Source: Diphasiastrum complanatum (Eukaryota > Streptophyta > Lycopodiopsida > Lycopodiales > Lycopodiaceae). Taken from it: a stretch of 64,000 bases of DNA. The stretch covers positions 6,387,118-6,451,117 of the forward strand of contig CM055101.1 of assembly GCA_029204225.1 (NCBI GenBank), read 5' to 3'. The position numbers were made by a program, and so were the translations under genes. Shown piece by piece: positions 23,890-38,167 of this stretch (positions are counted from its first letter, which is position 1; every line of letters starts with the position of its first letter). The notes beneath the pieces were generated by a model. That model was not told the origin of the DNA. It saw only the letters and a list, made by a program, of their open reading frames with translations, and made no database searches.

Positions 23890-25063
23890 CTTACATTGAG
23901 GGGGAGTCACTAATGTCCAAGTTCCCATCAACAAGCCTCAAAAGAAAGGAAGAATCATGGTGGATAGATAGTGGGGCAAGCTCCCACATGACAAGTCAAA
24001 AAGAGTACTTCTCTCATCTCTTACCTTTTGATAGATCTAAGAAGCTTATTCATACAACAAGTGATCTTAGATGCAAGATTGAGGGAGTAGGATTAGTTCC
24101 TATGTGTCGTGAATCTATCAAGAAAGTCATGCTTGAGGGTGGGGTGTGTTATATGTTCCTAACATTGAAGAAATTTGCTAAGTGTTGGGGAACTCATGGA
24201 TGAGGGCTTCTTTGTTATACTTGATGGAAATGCTTGCTTGATAATGAGGAGTGGGAAGGTTATTGCCAAAGGGATTAAATATGATAGGCTTTTCAAGCTT
24301 GATGTTTAGTGTGGAAGCTAATTATTGTGGATTCATAGCCAAGGAGAAGATAGCACAAGTGAGATTGGATCACTCCGATCACAAATCCATGGAGGCTATG
24401 TGCAAGGAGGAGCCTATTTTTGGGCTTTTTGGATCCTTGGTAAGAGGAGGTGATGCATGGGAGGCATGTGCTTTGGCTATAGCACCTAAGTTGCCTTTCT
24501 AAGAGATCTACCATAAAGTCATCATTATCCTTGCAATCACTTCACTCAAGAATGCACTTTCCAAGTGTAAGAAGCAATGGTGGATCTAATTTTTGCAAAA
24601 TATCCATAGTTAATGATGATAGGTATGATTTTTTTTACTTCTTATCATCAAGAGCTATGATGTTTTTATCTTGTGTAGATGTACTAGGAAAATGAAGTTG
24701 GAAGCTTGTGTAGCTTCATCATGTTTTTGTGAAGCAACTTCATTTGGTGACTATTTTTGTGATAGCTTGAAAGTCAAAACACCATTTAATGTATTGTACT
24801 TGAAATTATTTGAGTCCAAATGCTTTGTGCATGATCATTTCAATGTAAGGAACAAAGATTATTCTACTTCAATGAAAGGAATAATGATAGTTTTTTGCTC
24901 TTCAAGTAGAGATTGTAGAATCTACAATTTCCCCACCAAAGAAGTTGTCAATGGCGGAAATATGATCTTTCATGAGTGGAAGACATTCAAACTTGAAGGA
25001 GTTCTTTGTATCAGCACCTTATTCAACTCATTGATGGAGAGGAGCCAAGTCAAGTGCAAGTAA
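23890..25063 (+). pseudogene. Ty1/copia protease and integrase fragments, plus strand
   Basis: The plus frame contains EESWWIDSGASSHMTSQKEY (protease; DSGA intact) and DLRCKIEGVGLVPM. A shifted frame then gives LGNSWMRASLLYL and related gag-pre-integrase remains. From about 24780 the integrase C-terminal segment reads TPFNVLYLKLFESKCFVHDH, STSMKGIMIVF and VVNGGNMIFHEWKTF. The integrase core and the RT are missing. Orientation is opposite to the larger copia copy. Confidence 0.8.
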
Positions 25064-25770
25064 AAGGTGAAGGGCCAAGAAGACCTCTGAAGTCCAAGAT
25101 GGAGACATCAAGGCTCAAGTTCATTGGCAAAGGAAGGAAAGGTGAAGAGAGTGACATATCTCATGCATTCATCAATCCATTTGGTGTTACTTTATGTGGA
25201 CAAAGTTTCTTGAAGGCAAAGGATTGGCATAATCATGGAGAGATCATCAAGATCATGAAAGTAGTACCAAGATCTTGGCATACTCAATTCAAGATCTTCC
25301 TTTACTCTCTTAAATCCATTTCAAGAGTGCATGATTTAATTCATATCCTTGTGTTTCATGATGGATCATTATTCATGCTTGCATTAATGGTGGATGATGG
25401 GGTGACCCATAATTTCATCACTTACACTCTAGTCAAAAAACAGAAACTACCAAAAACACCTAGCCAGCATAAAGTATATCGTTTCTTTGGCTAAGGTTCA
25501 AGACAAAATATTGTGAGAAACAATGGTTAGAAGTTTAGGTTTGAAAATTCAAAGCTATTAGGGCCACCTTAGTTTCTAGATCATGCACTTGGACCATATT
25601 GACCTAGTTCTAGGGAGAGATTGGCTTTATAGTTTGGGCCCCACTCTCCAACAAAATTACCAAGAGAATTCCATCAATTTTCAAAAAATGGTTGAGAGGT
25701 TCAATTGCATGGAAAACATGGAGTCCCAAACCATCATATGGTGTGCAAAGCTCATACTTTATCTTTGAAC
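25064..25770 (+). pseudogene. Ty3/gypsy gag end and retropepsin-like domain
   Basis: The plus frame 25064-25494 ends in ALMVDDGVTHNFITYTLVKK, where gypsy proteases have DSGATHNFI; the catalytic Ser is replaced (DDGV). Farther on, IMHLDHIDLVLGRDWLYSLG is the conserved second half of the same retropepsin, reached after a frameshift near 25495. No RT follows, so this is a short gypsy piece joined to copia. Confidence 0.75.
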
Positions 25771-26912
25771 TAGACAATGATCTCAATCATAGTTGGCCAT
25801 AAATCATTTTTACATGTATAGAGGAGAGAAAAGATAGAGGTTTCCAATGGGCTTCAATGGAAGATAAGACTTTTTCCTATTTATTTAATTATTGAAATGA
25901 TAATTAAGAAACTTTTATTCTTACAAAATATATATGCAAAACTAAATATAAGGATTGGAAATTTAACCTTTTACAATTATGTGATTAGATACCCACAATA
26001 CATCGTAATTTAGTTCTCTTGTTGAATCAATTGGCTAGGTATATGATTGCAATAGATGTGAGAATATAAAGACCTTTTTCACTTAAAAAAAAAAAAGTCC
26101 TCTTTGTTTAGATTTGAGAACTTGGAAAGGAGCAATAAAGGTTTGAAATCTCAAAGAGAATGTCGTAAGAATTTCGATGTCTCCAAAGATCACAAAATAA
26201 TTGAATGAGAGCTAATTGAATATGGTCAAGAGGTTTTGAAATCGTTTTAAAAGTAAAACTACAATCACGTAGATCTTAAATGAAACATATGCCAATTTTT
26301 AAAGGAGAAAGGAACATGCATTGATATTGAACATGATGAGCCTCTTGAGGAAATATATGTCATGATGAAAGACTTCAACACTCTGTAGTACTACATTTCC
26401 TATAGACAAGTTCTGTAGGCTTTTCAAATGGGGTTTTCCAAAATAGGTCCTTTTTGTAATTGGAATCAACAATCCTTTTAGGATAAAATCTTTTATAACT
26501 TTGTACAAAAATGATAAAGTTTAACCTTTTCCAGTTGTAAACTAGTGACAATTAATTGTAATTCTAGTACAATTTGTAGACACTACTTGTACGTAAAATA
26601 AAGCCAAGCTATACGTACATATTGTGGCTCATGACGTGACACATTTAGCATGACCAGATGTGCTATAGGGCTATTCTATCAACAAGTAGAACTGAAACAT
26701 GGCATTTTATAATATACCAAGAGCATGGACATGTTGCTCTATTGGAGTTGCTTACTTAAAATTAGTTCTATAAGTTGAAGAAACACATCCATTAGGTAGC
26801 AAAAATTTGATCCTAGTGTGTACATGCACCAAGGATTGTGGAAGAAATTGTAATGCTATTGTTTATGCATATATCACTCACCTCTATTCTAAAGTTTATT
26901 GATTCCAACTAG
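25771..26912. other. No recognisable gene
   Basis: A+T-rich sequence with many stops on both strands and no motif that I can identify. Confidence 0.4.
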
Positions 26913-27110
26913 GTGCAAATACCTACGGTTTTCCATGAAAAAGAAACATTGTTGTCGGGGGCCTTATGTGTTGGGCATGTCATTAGCACCCCCATGTATA
27001 TACATGTAAATCATGGTAGATATTCTATTTGTTCCATAAGCTCTACAAGAGAGAAAACATTCAAGGTAGCAAACATCATGTATATGTTGAGAATGACTCG
27101 TTGAAACTTG
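26913..27110 (+). pseudogene. Short copia pol remnant
   Basis: FHEKETLLSGALCVGHVIS, MYIHVNHGRYSICSISSTRE and KTFKVANIMYMLRMTR resemble the post-protease stretch of copia (normally ...VLYVPxMTKNLISV). It is short and weak. Confidence 0.4.
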
Positions 27111-28074
27111 ATTTGATATAAAGTCTTTTACAACTAAAAATTGATCTTTTGATATTTTGAGGTGAATGCAGTGGTTAGTTATACAACAAAATGATTAAAT
27201 AAAAACATATGTGGCTCCATGGGAATCATTGATCAACCATACCTATGTCTCACACATACATACTATGTTTTCTTTTTCTTCAACTTCTAGATATCAAGAT
27301 ACACATTTCTTTGCTACATTCAACTATCAATATCACATATCAATTGTAAGTAATAGACATATTTAATATTCTTTTGCTTTTTATTGTTATAACTGGAGTG
27401 GTCAAATTGTTATAGCTTAATAGTGTATGATGTTGACATTAAAGTGCAATAGCGAAAGATACTTTTTCTTTCACACCTTAAAGTAAACAATATAATGCCA
27501 AATGTGAGTGTCTAGTATAGAAAAACAATTACAATAAAAGCTAGTGGATAATCATTAATAATAAGCACTACTATTTCACCAACTTCAAAATTTGGCCTTT
27601 TTTGAGAACTTTACTTTCCCCCTCTTGTATATCATGATGACTACAAGTTCTCAACAAATATCTACAGTTATTGGACCAAACGTTGATGGTCATAAACACA
27701 AGTTATTTTGTGATACACATTATTATAAGATTGAAGTCATGGACCATTAACTATAGTATAATGGGGCCAAATCTCAAAATGCTTAGTCTCCACTTTGTTG
27801 AAGTCTAGAACATAGCCACCACCCAAATGAAATTGAAAACACATATATTATGATGTAAAGCCACATAATTAATTAGTACAATATTCTACTGAGAAACTCC
27901 TACTTTGATTATTGACTAAGCTTAAAAGTTTAGTAAAACATAAAATATTAAAATAATAATAATTACTCAAAACCTATTGTTTGATGTAAGTCACTAACTA
28001 GAATAGTTGCAGTAATAGGTAATACCTCTACAAATGCAATTATTTGCGAGTTTCTTTCTTGCCATGATTCAACA
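27111..28074. other. No recognisable gene
   Basis: A+T-rich sequence without motifs. Confidence 0.4.
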
Positions 28075-28078
28075 AAAA

Positions 28079-28544
28079 GATAGCACATGGTGTGCTATCT
28101 TTTTTATGCCACAACTTCAATGTTTATTATTAAGAATGTGGTTTGGTACATATTTTAAAATCCCACAAAGTAAAAAAAAATTCAAATCAATTAATTTTTT
28201 GTAGTGTCCAAACATAGCATGTCGGTGTGCCAATTTTTTTTTCAGGTAGTCTTGCTTAGCATGCCAGCGTGCTATGTTGGACGCTGCAAATTGTTTTCTC
28301 ATTTTATATAGCACGCCAGTGTGCTATCTTTAAAGGCTGCAAAAAAAAAAAATCAGTTGTTTTACTTAGCATGTTGGCTTGCTATGTTTGAAGGTTGAAA
28401 AAAATACTCTAAAATAATAGCACACTGACATGCTAATCGAATTAGCTCCAAAAAAAAAATTTATTTTTTCAAAAAGTTCTTCAAAAAATCTTCATTTTCT
28501 AGGAATGAAAAATTTGTAGGCTAGCACGTCGGCATGCCAACTTT
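28079..28544. repeat. Cluster of seven ~20-bp palindromes (TAGCAcgccagcGTGCTA type)
   Basis: Imperfect palindromes of consensus AGCAYRYCRGYRTGCTA occur at about 28082, 28217, 28257, 28311, 28359, 28420 and 28523, separated by A- or T-rich spacers. Two spacers also share a GTTGGACGCTGC/TTTAAAGGCTGC motif. There is no coding frame. The layout is like the palindromic ends of the hAT element and the cassette at 59290. Confidence 0.75.
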
Positions 28545-29951
28545 TACAATTTCATGAACAATTATTTTTAAAATAAAAGTAAACCTATATTATAGAGTAA
28601 CAAAGTATTTTGTGATGGACCTGTTTAAAAACTGATGGATAGTGACATTTTGAACAATGCATCAAACCACAAATCTTGTTCTTGTGCTACCATTTTGTTG
28701 GATCATGAATAGAAGAAACTGCAAAAAATTTACTCACAGAACATCAAAACTCTCAATCTCTATGGATCTACTACTTTATTGAAAAATAGATCTTGATGCA
28801 TTGTTGATTGGTGATTATCCCTTAGTTACTATACATCAACAAGTTTCATGGTTAGAGATCAATTTTGATCTTGGTGTGATACTTAGTCTAGGGGAATTTC
28901 ACAAACTTGTGGGTAGGCGTGCTATTCTTTTTTCCAAACTAAAAGTGACTCAATAATAACTATTAACAAGGTTTGAAAGCGTTCGTATATTGCATGATGT
29001 ATGGAGGTTTTAAACATCACCAAATTCAAAGACATGTAACCTTTGGAGACCAAAGAAGGTAATCCCAAGGGTCATCAAGTCAAGCATGAAAATATTCATA
29101 AAAGAAGAATTTGACTTTCAATGTTTTTGAATATTCATATTTTTCAAGTAAAATAATTGGGGATATGATTGTAGAGTGCTCTCTAGCTAGCAAGAAAGTA
29201 GGGACATTGTTTGATGAAAATGCATTTGGTTTTGGAAAGAAAAACAATGGATTGGATTAGGAATCTATTGAGTTAATTATATGGCAAATTCTTGTGATCA
29301 CCAGAATTAAGACATGAATAAAAAGAGAAGGATGGTGACAAGATGAATCTCCGAAATAATTATAAATTGGTAGAACTAGCCAATTTAGGTAGAAAGACAT
29401 TATTAGGTAAAGATCAGAGAGATGAAGCTTAGAACTTATATACCAAGAATCTAATCACATTTGAAAACACTATACTGTTTAATATTAGTTGAGGTTAATA
29501 TTAGAGCATGTACGCAATAGGGAAGCTATGTAACATGCTAATGGCTATGAATAGGATGAGATTGGGTGCAATCCAAGGATAAAAGATGGCAAAAAAAAAA
29601 GTTTGGTCAAGCATATAGAAATGCTTAAGTGTCTACTAGAGAAGACAACCCACTTTTGAATGATAAAATATTTGACTTAATAAGTGTGGGAGTGGAAGAT
29701 GTAGACTCTAGAGCCAAATGACAAAATTTAGAGGAAGAAATTCGATGAAATGTTTGATTATGAGGTTAGTGATGGAAAGGAGAGAGAGAAAGGAAAGATA
29801 TAAGGTGGTAGAGGATGAGGGAAGTAGTACACAATTTATAGAAGACATTCTTTTAAATTTTTTTGTTTTTTGTAGAACTTGAGAGACTTCAATAAACCAA
29901 TGAGGGGTACATTGAGAGATTAATTGAGACCATTTGGAAGAGGATGTTGCA
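28545..29951. other. No recognisable gene
   Basis: A+T-rich sequence without recognised motifs on either strand. Confidence 0.4.
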
Positions 29952-30459
29952 TTATTGCACTACTTGGGTCAAAGCTCTTTGGTTTATCACTGCATTGACA
30001 ACTTCTTTGGTTGAAAACATGTAGATTCTACAAGCTCTACTTGAAAAGCAAAACACTACCATTTTTCCTATCATTGAAGTAGGATACTCGTTGGTCCTTA
30101 CATTGGAATGATCATGCACAAAGCATGTGGACACAAAGATTTCCAAAACAAATGATGTTTTCATCTTCTATGACACTATTCAAACTATTACAAAAATAGT
30201 TATCCAATGAAATTCCTTTATCAACAACAAATGTAGATTGAAAACCAATCAACTTCATTGTATTGTCATATCTACATAAACTACCAAATATCATCATTCT
30301 TAAAGATAAGAAACAAGTCACTTTATGTCTATTAATACTATCTATGATAGTAGCATTTCCAATGCTTCTCACCCTTGCAAGATGCACACTTGAATAGAAA
30401 AATTGCATGCAATTTGATGACTCGACCTTTGTCATGGAGGACCTTCTTGGAACTCTCAT
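29952..30459 (-). pseudogene. Copia integrase C-terminal fragment, minus strand
   Basis: CFVHDHSNVRTNEYPTSM and STKEVVN match the plus-strand fragment near 24830, so both derive from the same copia family in opposite orientations. The segment ISLDNYFCNSL likewise matches SFGDYFCDSL there. Upstream residues are unassigned. Confidence 0.65.
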
Positions 30460-30529
30460 GTTTTGAGGCTGATCCTCAAGATCTTCCTCTCTTTGATGCT
30501 TATAATGTCCTCACTATAGGATTCAAGCC

Positions 30530-30996
30530 TAAGCATACAATACAAAACAACAACACAAGGGAACATGTGGTGGATAAACCAATCCAGCCAAACCTAGATC
30601 GAACGGATCTAGCCCCCAAGCTATGGATCAATCAGAGTCATGGAAAGAGGAGTCACACCAACAACATGTAGCTACTAATTACAAAATCAAGCATACACTA
30701 GTGAGAGCCCAGTAGATATACTTATACCCTCCAAGGCCCATGCACCACTAGTAGTGCACTGTGACACCTCGCCGGACACCTCTGCAGCCTATCTGGGCCA
30801 TGTCATATAGTTCCCTAATGACTCATTGATAGATCCATACCAACTCCACCACCATGTGTTTAGGCCTACAACCTTTAATTATGACCATATACACATAAGG
30901 GCCCCAGTTCCCTTATAGTCACAATTAACTTACCGGTTGTTGGTCTACCGGTCTCTAGCATGGACGTGCTACCCGAGACCAGTCATGGGCATGACA
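30530..30996 (-). mobile_element. 3' LTR of the minus-strand gypsy element
   Basis: On the minus strand, a purine-rich AAGGGTAGAAGAA is followed at 30996 by TGTCATGCCCATGAC, an LTR start. Further in are a TATA-like GGTATAAGTATATC, the sequence GGGCTCTCACTAGTGTATG and GATCTAGGTTTGG. The last two motifs recur in the LTR fragment at 36056 or in the LTRs at 50.9 and 56.3 kb. The far end of the LTR is approximate. Confidence 0.55.
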
Positions 30997-31019
30997 TTCT
31001 TCTACCCTTATTCAAGTTT

Positions 31020-32900
31020 TGTCCTCAAAAATAAAAATTGAAAAAGTTCCTTCTTAAGCTTCCTTCATGTTCCCAAGAATCGTCATCGTCTGTACCCCCT
31101 CCATAGAACTAAATGCTCGGTAACTATACGATTTCTCAATCGTTTAGTTCTTGTATCCAAGATCTTTTTGGGTTCAAGATGAGATACACCTGATGATTCA
31201 TCCAACAGGTCCAAGTGATCTCCAGATCCAAGATGCTCTCCTTAATGTAGACTCTTTTTGAGATGACTTACGTGAAATATAGGATGCACTTGCGATCCAT
31301 CCGAGAGTTCTAATTGGTAAGCTAAGGACTGATCTTCTTCAAGATCTTCAACGATCCTCTATATGTAGGGGACAACTTATAATGCTTGCCGATACGCATT
31401 ACACTTGAATCCTTCGGGATTCTCAAATATACCCAATCTCCCACTCGGAAGTCTCTCAGTGATCTTTTCAGATTTGCATAATGCTTGTCCCTATCTTGGG
31501 CACTCTGGACATTTTCACATGCAATCTGTAGCATTTCCTGCATATCATGTAGGAAATATGCTACTTTCTGAAACTTGATCGTTCGAGTCTCAACCGCAAT
31601 GGGTGACCTGGGCTCAAAATCGTACATAAGCATAAACGGGCTATAACCAGTAGCCGAATGCTTACTACTATTATAGGCAAATTCGATCAATGGAAGATAC
31701 TTCTCCAAATCAGATTGTCGTCTGGAAACATATGTCTGAAGCATTTATTCCATCGTCTGATTTGTTCTTTCCGTCTGTCCATCCGTCTCAGGATGATCAG
31801 AAGAACCCAAGCTCAGTGTCGTCTCTAGCTTAGCAAATACGACCAACAAAAAGTGACCGGTGAACTTCGGATCGTGATCACTCACAATATCACTTGGTAA
31901 TCCGTAAAGCCTAAACAAACGCTCTACAAATATCTGAGCTAAATCAGAAGCCTTCGCGGTGGTCTTTACCAAAATAAATGTAGCCAATTCAGTAAGACAC
32001 TTGACCACAACCCAAATTGCATCATGTTGTTTATTTGTCCGTGGTAACCCAACCACAAAATCCATGGAAATACTATCCCATCTCTTATCAAGGATATCCA
32101 GTGGATGCAACAAAATGCCAGCCTTATGGCGTTCAGCTTTATTCAACTGGCATTGGTCACATTTGACACATAAGATTCTACAAAGGGCTTGAGTTTTGGC
32201 CAATAAAAATCCCTTCGTACCAAATCCAATTTGCAATGTATGCCAGGATGTCCTACGCATGGTGAGTCATGACATTCATAAAGAATTTTATCTTTTACAA
32301 CATCCACATCAGGCACACAAACCTCCCCTCTCCTGAACAATAGTCCATTACAGATAGAAAAGTCATCAGTACCCTTTACATCCTTCCCCTCAGATTGATC
32401 ACCATGATCATTAGTCCTGCTTGATGAAACTGCTAGAACTCTATTCCAGATAGGTCCAAAATGTGGGTCTTTCTCATAAAGACCTCTCAGGGAGAGATAA
32501 AAGTCTATACTGATCTTAGTGAAGGAAAGTTTGTTCACTTCACCAATTCGACTAAGCGCATCAACCACCTGATTAGATGAGCCTATGATATATTGCACTT
32601 CAGAGTCAAATTCTTGCATGAGTTCTGCCCATCTGGCCTTACGACCTCACAAATCATTCTGATTACAAAAATAATTTAAGGGTTGATGATCCATATTAAC
32701 CACGAATTTATTACCGTATAGGTAATGCCTCCATGATTTCAAAGCATGGATCACAACAAAAAGCTCTTTTTTCTGAGTGGTGTACCTGACCTGAGCATTG
32801 GTTAGTTTCTTACTCTCAAAGGCAACGAGCTGACCCTCCTGTAAGATAACGCTCCAATAGTCGTATCACTCACGTCAATGTTATTGACGAACGACAAATT
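31020..32900 (-). pseudogene. Ty3/gypsy RNase H, integrase and chromodomain-like tail
   Basis: Reading minus: RNase H remains (frameshifted, about 32900-32560) ending in SSNQVVDALSRI; the integrase zinc region (CHDSPCVGHPG..CVKCDQCQLNK); the integrase core with MDFVVGLP, SDHDPKF and ETDGQTERTNQTME, so the D, D and E positions are present; NSSKHSATGYSPFMLMY and GDWVYLRI; and, after frameshifts, HPIFHVSHLKK and a chromodomain-like EPKKILDTRTKRLRN...LVLWRGY. Stops or frameshifts lie near 32640, 32170, 31745 and 31320. The 5' half (gag, RT) is replaced by a copia piece at about 33 kb. Confidence 0.9.
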
Positions 32901-33009
32901 TGGATCCAATATTCTCAAAACTGGAGCTGAGGCAATGAGTCTTCATATTGATAGCCTTGGTGCTCGAATAATACTACAGGTAACTAGTAGAGATAGCTTC
33001 AGCCCCCAA

Positions 33010-34010
33010 AAAAAGTTCCAACTGAGCATTTGAAAGCATTGTTCATGCTGCATCTAATCATGCTGGGTTCTTCCTCTTGGGTACTTCGATTTGCTATGGG
33101 GTCTAGCTGGTGGTGAACTGATGATGCATACCACATTAAATAAGACAGTTTGACATTTATATTTGACATACATTCTCCCCCACAATAGGTATGTAGGGTC
33201 TTGATCTTCTGGCCGGTTTGTGTCTCGACAAACTATTTGAATTCGTTGAAATAGTTGAATGCCTCAAAATTGTTCTTGATGAACATGGATCTGGTAAATC
33301 TGGAAGGATCATCGATAAAAGTGATAAAGTATAGTGCAGAACCCAAAGAGGATATGCTCATAGGGCCACACAAATAATTGTGAATCAATTCTAGAATGGA
33401 CTTAGCTCTTGTGGCTTATCCTTTGGGAAATATTGATCTAGGTTGTTTTCCTAGTAAAATTACATCTCATAGACATTTTTAGTGTCAGTGGAGGCAACAT
33501 CAAAGCTCGTGTCATTGACCATATGATTATGATGCATGTACAAGATAGCTCACATATTTCAAGTGACCTAGTCATTGATGTCATAATTGGGCATTATAAT
33601 TGCTCACATTTGTTGTAAGTGGATGTTTGTTACTCAAGATGTACAAGTTCCCATCTCTATTTGCGAAAAAAAGTTTGTTAGAGTCTTGGTCCAAGATAGT
33701 ACATCGTTTTGCATTAAACAAGAAAAATGTACTTTGAATCATAAATAGTAAGATTTTCAAATAGGTTCTTGCATGGTGTCATGTGTTGAGAAGCTCATGA
33801 ATCAAGATACCATTGCTGAGTATCTTTACCTCCATAAGCGGTGGTCATTGGTGATTTTGATAGAATTTGAAGTTCCTTCTTGTTGCTGCATCTTCTTCTT
33901 CGCTTCATTATGCTTGAAAAATTGACAATCTTTAATGTTGTGATTGGTTCTCTTGCAGTATTTTCAAAATAGCTTGGTCTTGGATTTCTGCTACTATTGA
34001 GCATATTGTT
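33010..34010 (-). pseudogene. Copia gag knuckle, protease and integrase fragment
   Basis: On the minus strand: a degenerate zinc knuckle (YCKRTNHNIKDCQFFKHN), a protease remnant WYLDS*ASQHMTPCKNLFEN, gag-pre-integrase remains and integrase core IHNYLCGPM, FITFIDDPSRFT and TLHTYCGGECMSN. In the core the second catalytic Asp is replaced by Tyr (family: TDxGGEY). There are many stops. It belongs to a different copia family from the 20-kb copy. Confidence 0.75.
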
Positions 34011-36055
34011 GATTCTAGTTCAAATCGGACTGCTCAGTATTTGTCTTCTTGTCATCCTCTTGAACAAGGATCAATTACCATGTGAATTTTATGATGTTAA
34101 GGACTTGAAATGGATCCAATAAATCCACAAAGAGGGATTGGAAGCATTGCCATCATGATCAAATAAATGCAAGCTAGTATTGATGCAATCTAGATTAGCA
34201 AGCAAGAACAATAAAAAAAATGAAGTGTAAATGATCAGAGAGGCTTCACACTTGAGAAGTATAGCATGTTGTATGGATAGAGAGTAGAGAGCAAATTATT
34301 AACAATTATTAAATCATTGGAATCATCAAAATGCATGCAAAAGAGAGAGATAGACAAGCTTGATGCAAAAGCCTCAAAATCTCTTGAAATTCACATGCAC
34401 AAATGAGCTCCAATTTAGAAGAGCATTATGCAAAGAGAATGGAGCTTGAGCTGGCCTAACCTATTTCACATGTGTGAGACAATACTTTACTTTTTCCTTT
34501 GGCCTCTCCTAAAGAAACACACTAATCGATGGCCATCCAATCAACTTGCACCTCTCCAAAAATGGTAGAATTGAGGAAATTTGTTTCTAACTTGAAAAAC
34601 TTGTCTATTTTCCTTATTGGCTCTTGAGGTTATGTAAACACTACGCTAACCCTATGATTCACATGATGGAATAGGCTCCACATGTGTGGAATGACATTAT
34701 GTACATGAATTTTGACTATGATCAAGCTATATTTTGCATTTCTCACAATGGAAAGCTAAAAGGCCAATAGCCATTGAATATGGATAGACAATTGGCAACA
34801 ATCACTAGAACCCAAACATCACTGGTTGATTTCCCAATACTAAAGTGCATAGAGTAGCCTACCACTAAATCAAATATTCCACACATTCATCTTGATAATA
34901 AAAAGAACTAGTCTAGTTATTTTGTCAAGCTTTGCATGACCTTGTACTTGAGGAGGTCTAGACTCTGCTCCTAGCACAATATCCATTACATATAAGGAGA
35001 AATTTCATCCTTATTTTCCAAATGGAATGATTGTGAATTGAAAATCTATCACAACTTTCCAAAACTAGATTTGCATTGCTTTATGTAATGAATATAATTG
35101 CGTAGAGTTGACCAAATGTGATCAATACAAAATGAAATCAATTGCAACTTGATGTAGTGCTATTGAGACATTGCACTTGTGTCTAGAATGTTGCATTGTG
35201 ATACAACACAAAGATCTCATTTCATCAATACAATATGAAACCAATTGTGACCTAATAAAATGCGCCTAAGAGACTAGATATGTGTGTAAAATAATTTGAT
35301 GTAATACATCACAAAGATTAGCAAGATCTATGAAAAGCTTATTACAAATTTCTACTCAATTTTTATGCTATTTGAGAAATAAGGCATATAGTAGATCCAA
35401 ACTTACACTTTAAAAATACAAGTCAGTCAATAATTTGTATGTGTGTAAAATTGATGATAAATGGTTTAAAAGTGCTCAAATTTTGATCAAAACAATAGCT
35501 CTAGAAGATCTTTTGCAAGTATGAATACAAGCATGCTTGAGTTAGGGCAAAATTTGGCACTTGACCAATCTTGGTCACAATGGTGAAAGTAGGTCTCGAG
35601 TGTTTTCCATGACTTGATGCTAGTTTTGAGCTTTGAAATACCTTAATTTCTGGTTGAATAGGCTATAATGAGGTGCTAATTACAATGCGAAAACATTGAA
35701 TTTAATCCACCATCATAGAGGTAGACTATGTCCTGATTTTTAGACACTAAATCAATTTTATCCACCATCCAAATCAACTACAAAATAGATGCACAAATAA
35801 GAAAAATATGGAAATGAAAAAATCTTGGATCCCAAAATTTTCAATCTTTTCTTAGCATACACTTGCAAAACTTGCTTAATATGAAATTGGATCACAACCA
35901 ACCAAGTCTTTGCTACCATGTGAAATTTTCACCAAGAAGTGTCCTTGGCACACATCAAGCTACCAGTGAAGAGCAAAATGCAAATTTAAATGCAATTATA
36001 CAAAAAGGAGATACTTTGAAATTCTAGTACATCAAATTGTATCTAACATGAATCT
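34011..36055. other. LTR and leader debris, no assignable gene
   Basis: Contains two PBS-like junctions with decayed primer sites (ATTACCATGTGAATTTTATG near 34076 and TGCTACCATGTGAAATTTTC near 35907), typical of copia 5' LTR edges on the minus strand. No coding frame of note. Confidence 0.35.
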
Positions 36056-36300
36056 TGTCATGCCCACGATTGATCTCAGATTAATCGACAACAAAAATGT
36101 AATTCCCAATTTGAACCAAGCAAGACAATTCCAAATTGGGCTCTCACTAGTGTATGTCTGATTGTGGTAATTGTAGAAGTATGCTGCTGGAGTGACATCT
36201 CTCTCCTATTGAGCATTGATTGGTTGATTCATAGCCTGTGGGCAAGATCCGTTCAATCTAGGTTTGGTTGGGTACATTTGTCCACCATCCATTTGCTTGT
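36056..36300 (+). mobile_element. Gypsy LTR fragment, inverted relative to 30.5-31.0 kb
   Basis: It starts TGTCATGCCCACGATTG, then after a deletion continues GGGCTCTCACTAGTGTATG and GATCCGTTCAATCTAGG. Both parts match the reverse complement of 30530-30996. Confidence 0.6.
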
Positions 36301-37577
<1,277 letters not shown>

Positions 37578-38109
37578 TGTGCTACATGTGATCAGCCCAT
37601 GAGCTTACTAATGAATTGCCAAATATAGCCATGGAGCTAAATTAGATTAGAACTAGTCAATAGGACAATTAATAAAGTGGCTCGAACAACCTCACCATAA
37701 TTGTGAATAGCAGAATTGTATTAATGGTTGTAAGGCCCAATTTTGCTAAATAAGGCCCCAAACTTATAGTAGAGGCACAAATGACCACTATAAACAGCTA
37801 AGGTCATGCTAAATTTGAAGGCTATTGTTCATTTTTAAAATTTGGTTTCTAAGAAATCTTGGAGCTTTTCTTTTGAGAGCTTTCTTGATGGAAAAGTGGT
37901 TCATGTGCCTACAATCACATGAGACCTATGATCATGCTCTAGAATCAGGCCCCTATCATTTGAATGATCTCCATTCATTAAGAATGGAACCTTGCTTTGC
38001 TTAATTTGGTGAAGTTTTGCTATCATTATCTAGTTTCTTGATTTTTTGTATTTCCATTATGATTTGATGTTAATGAATGGATTAGATGTTTAAATGCTAA
38101 GGTTGGCAC

Positions 38110-38111
<2 letters not shown>

Positions 38112-38165
<54 letters not shown>
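38112..38165. repeat. (GA)n microsatellite, 54 bp
   Basis: A perfect GA tract. The flanks do not show the AATAAAG box seen beside the LINE-associated tracts. Confidence 0.96.

Positions 38166-38167
<2 letters not shown>

Noticed and set aside
28079-28544. CRISPR-like array
   Set aside because: Eukaryotic A+T-rich context, unequal spacers rich in homopolymers, and repeats that are imperfect palindromes with no cas genes.
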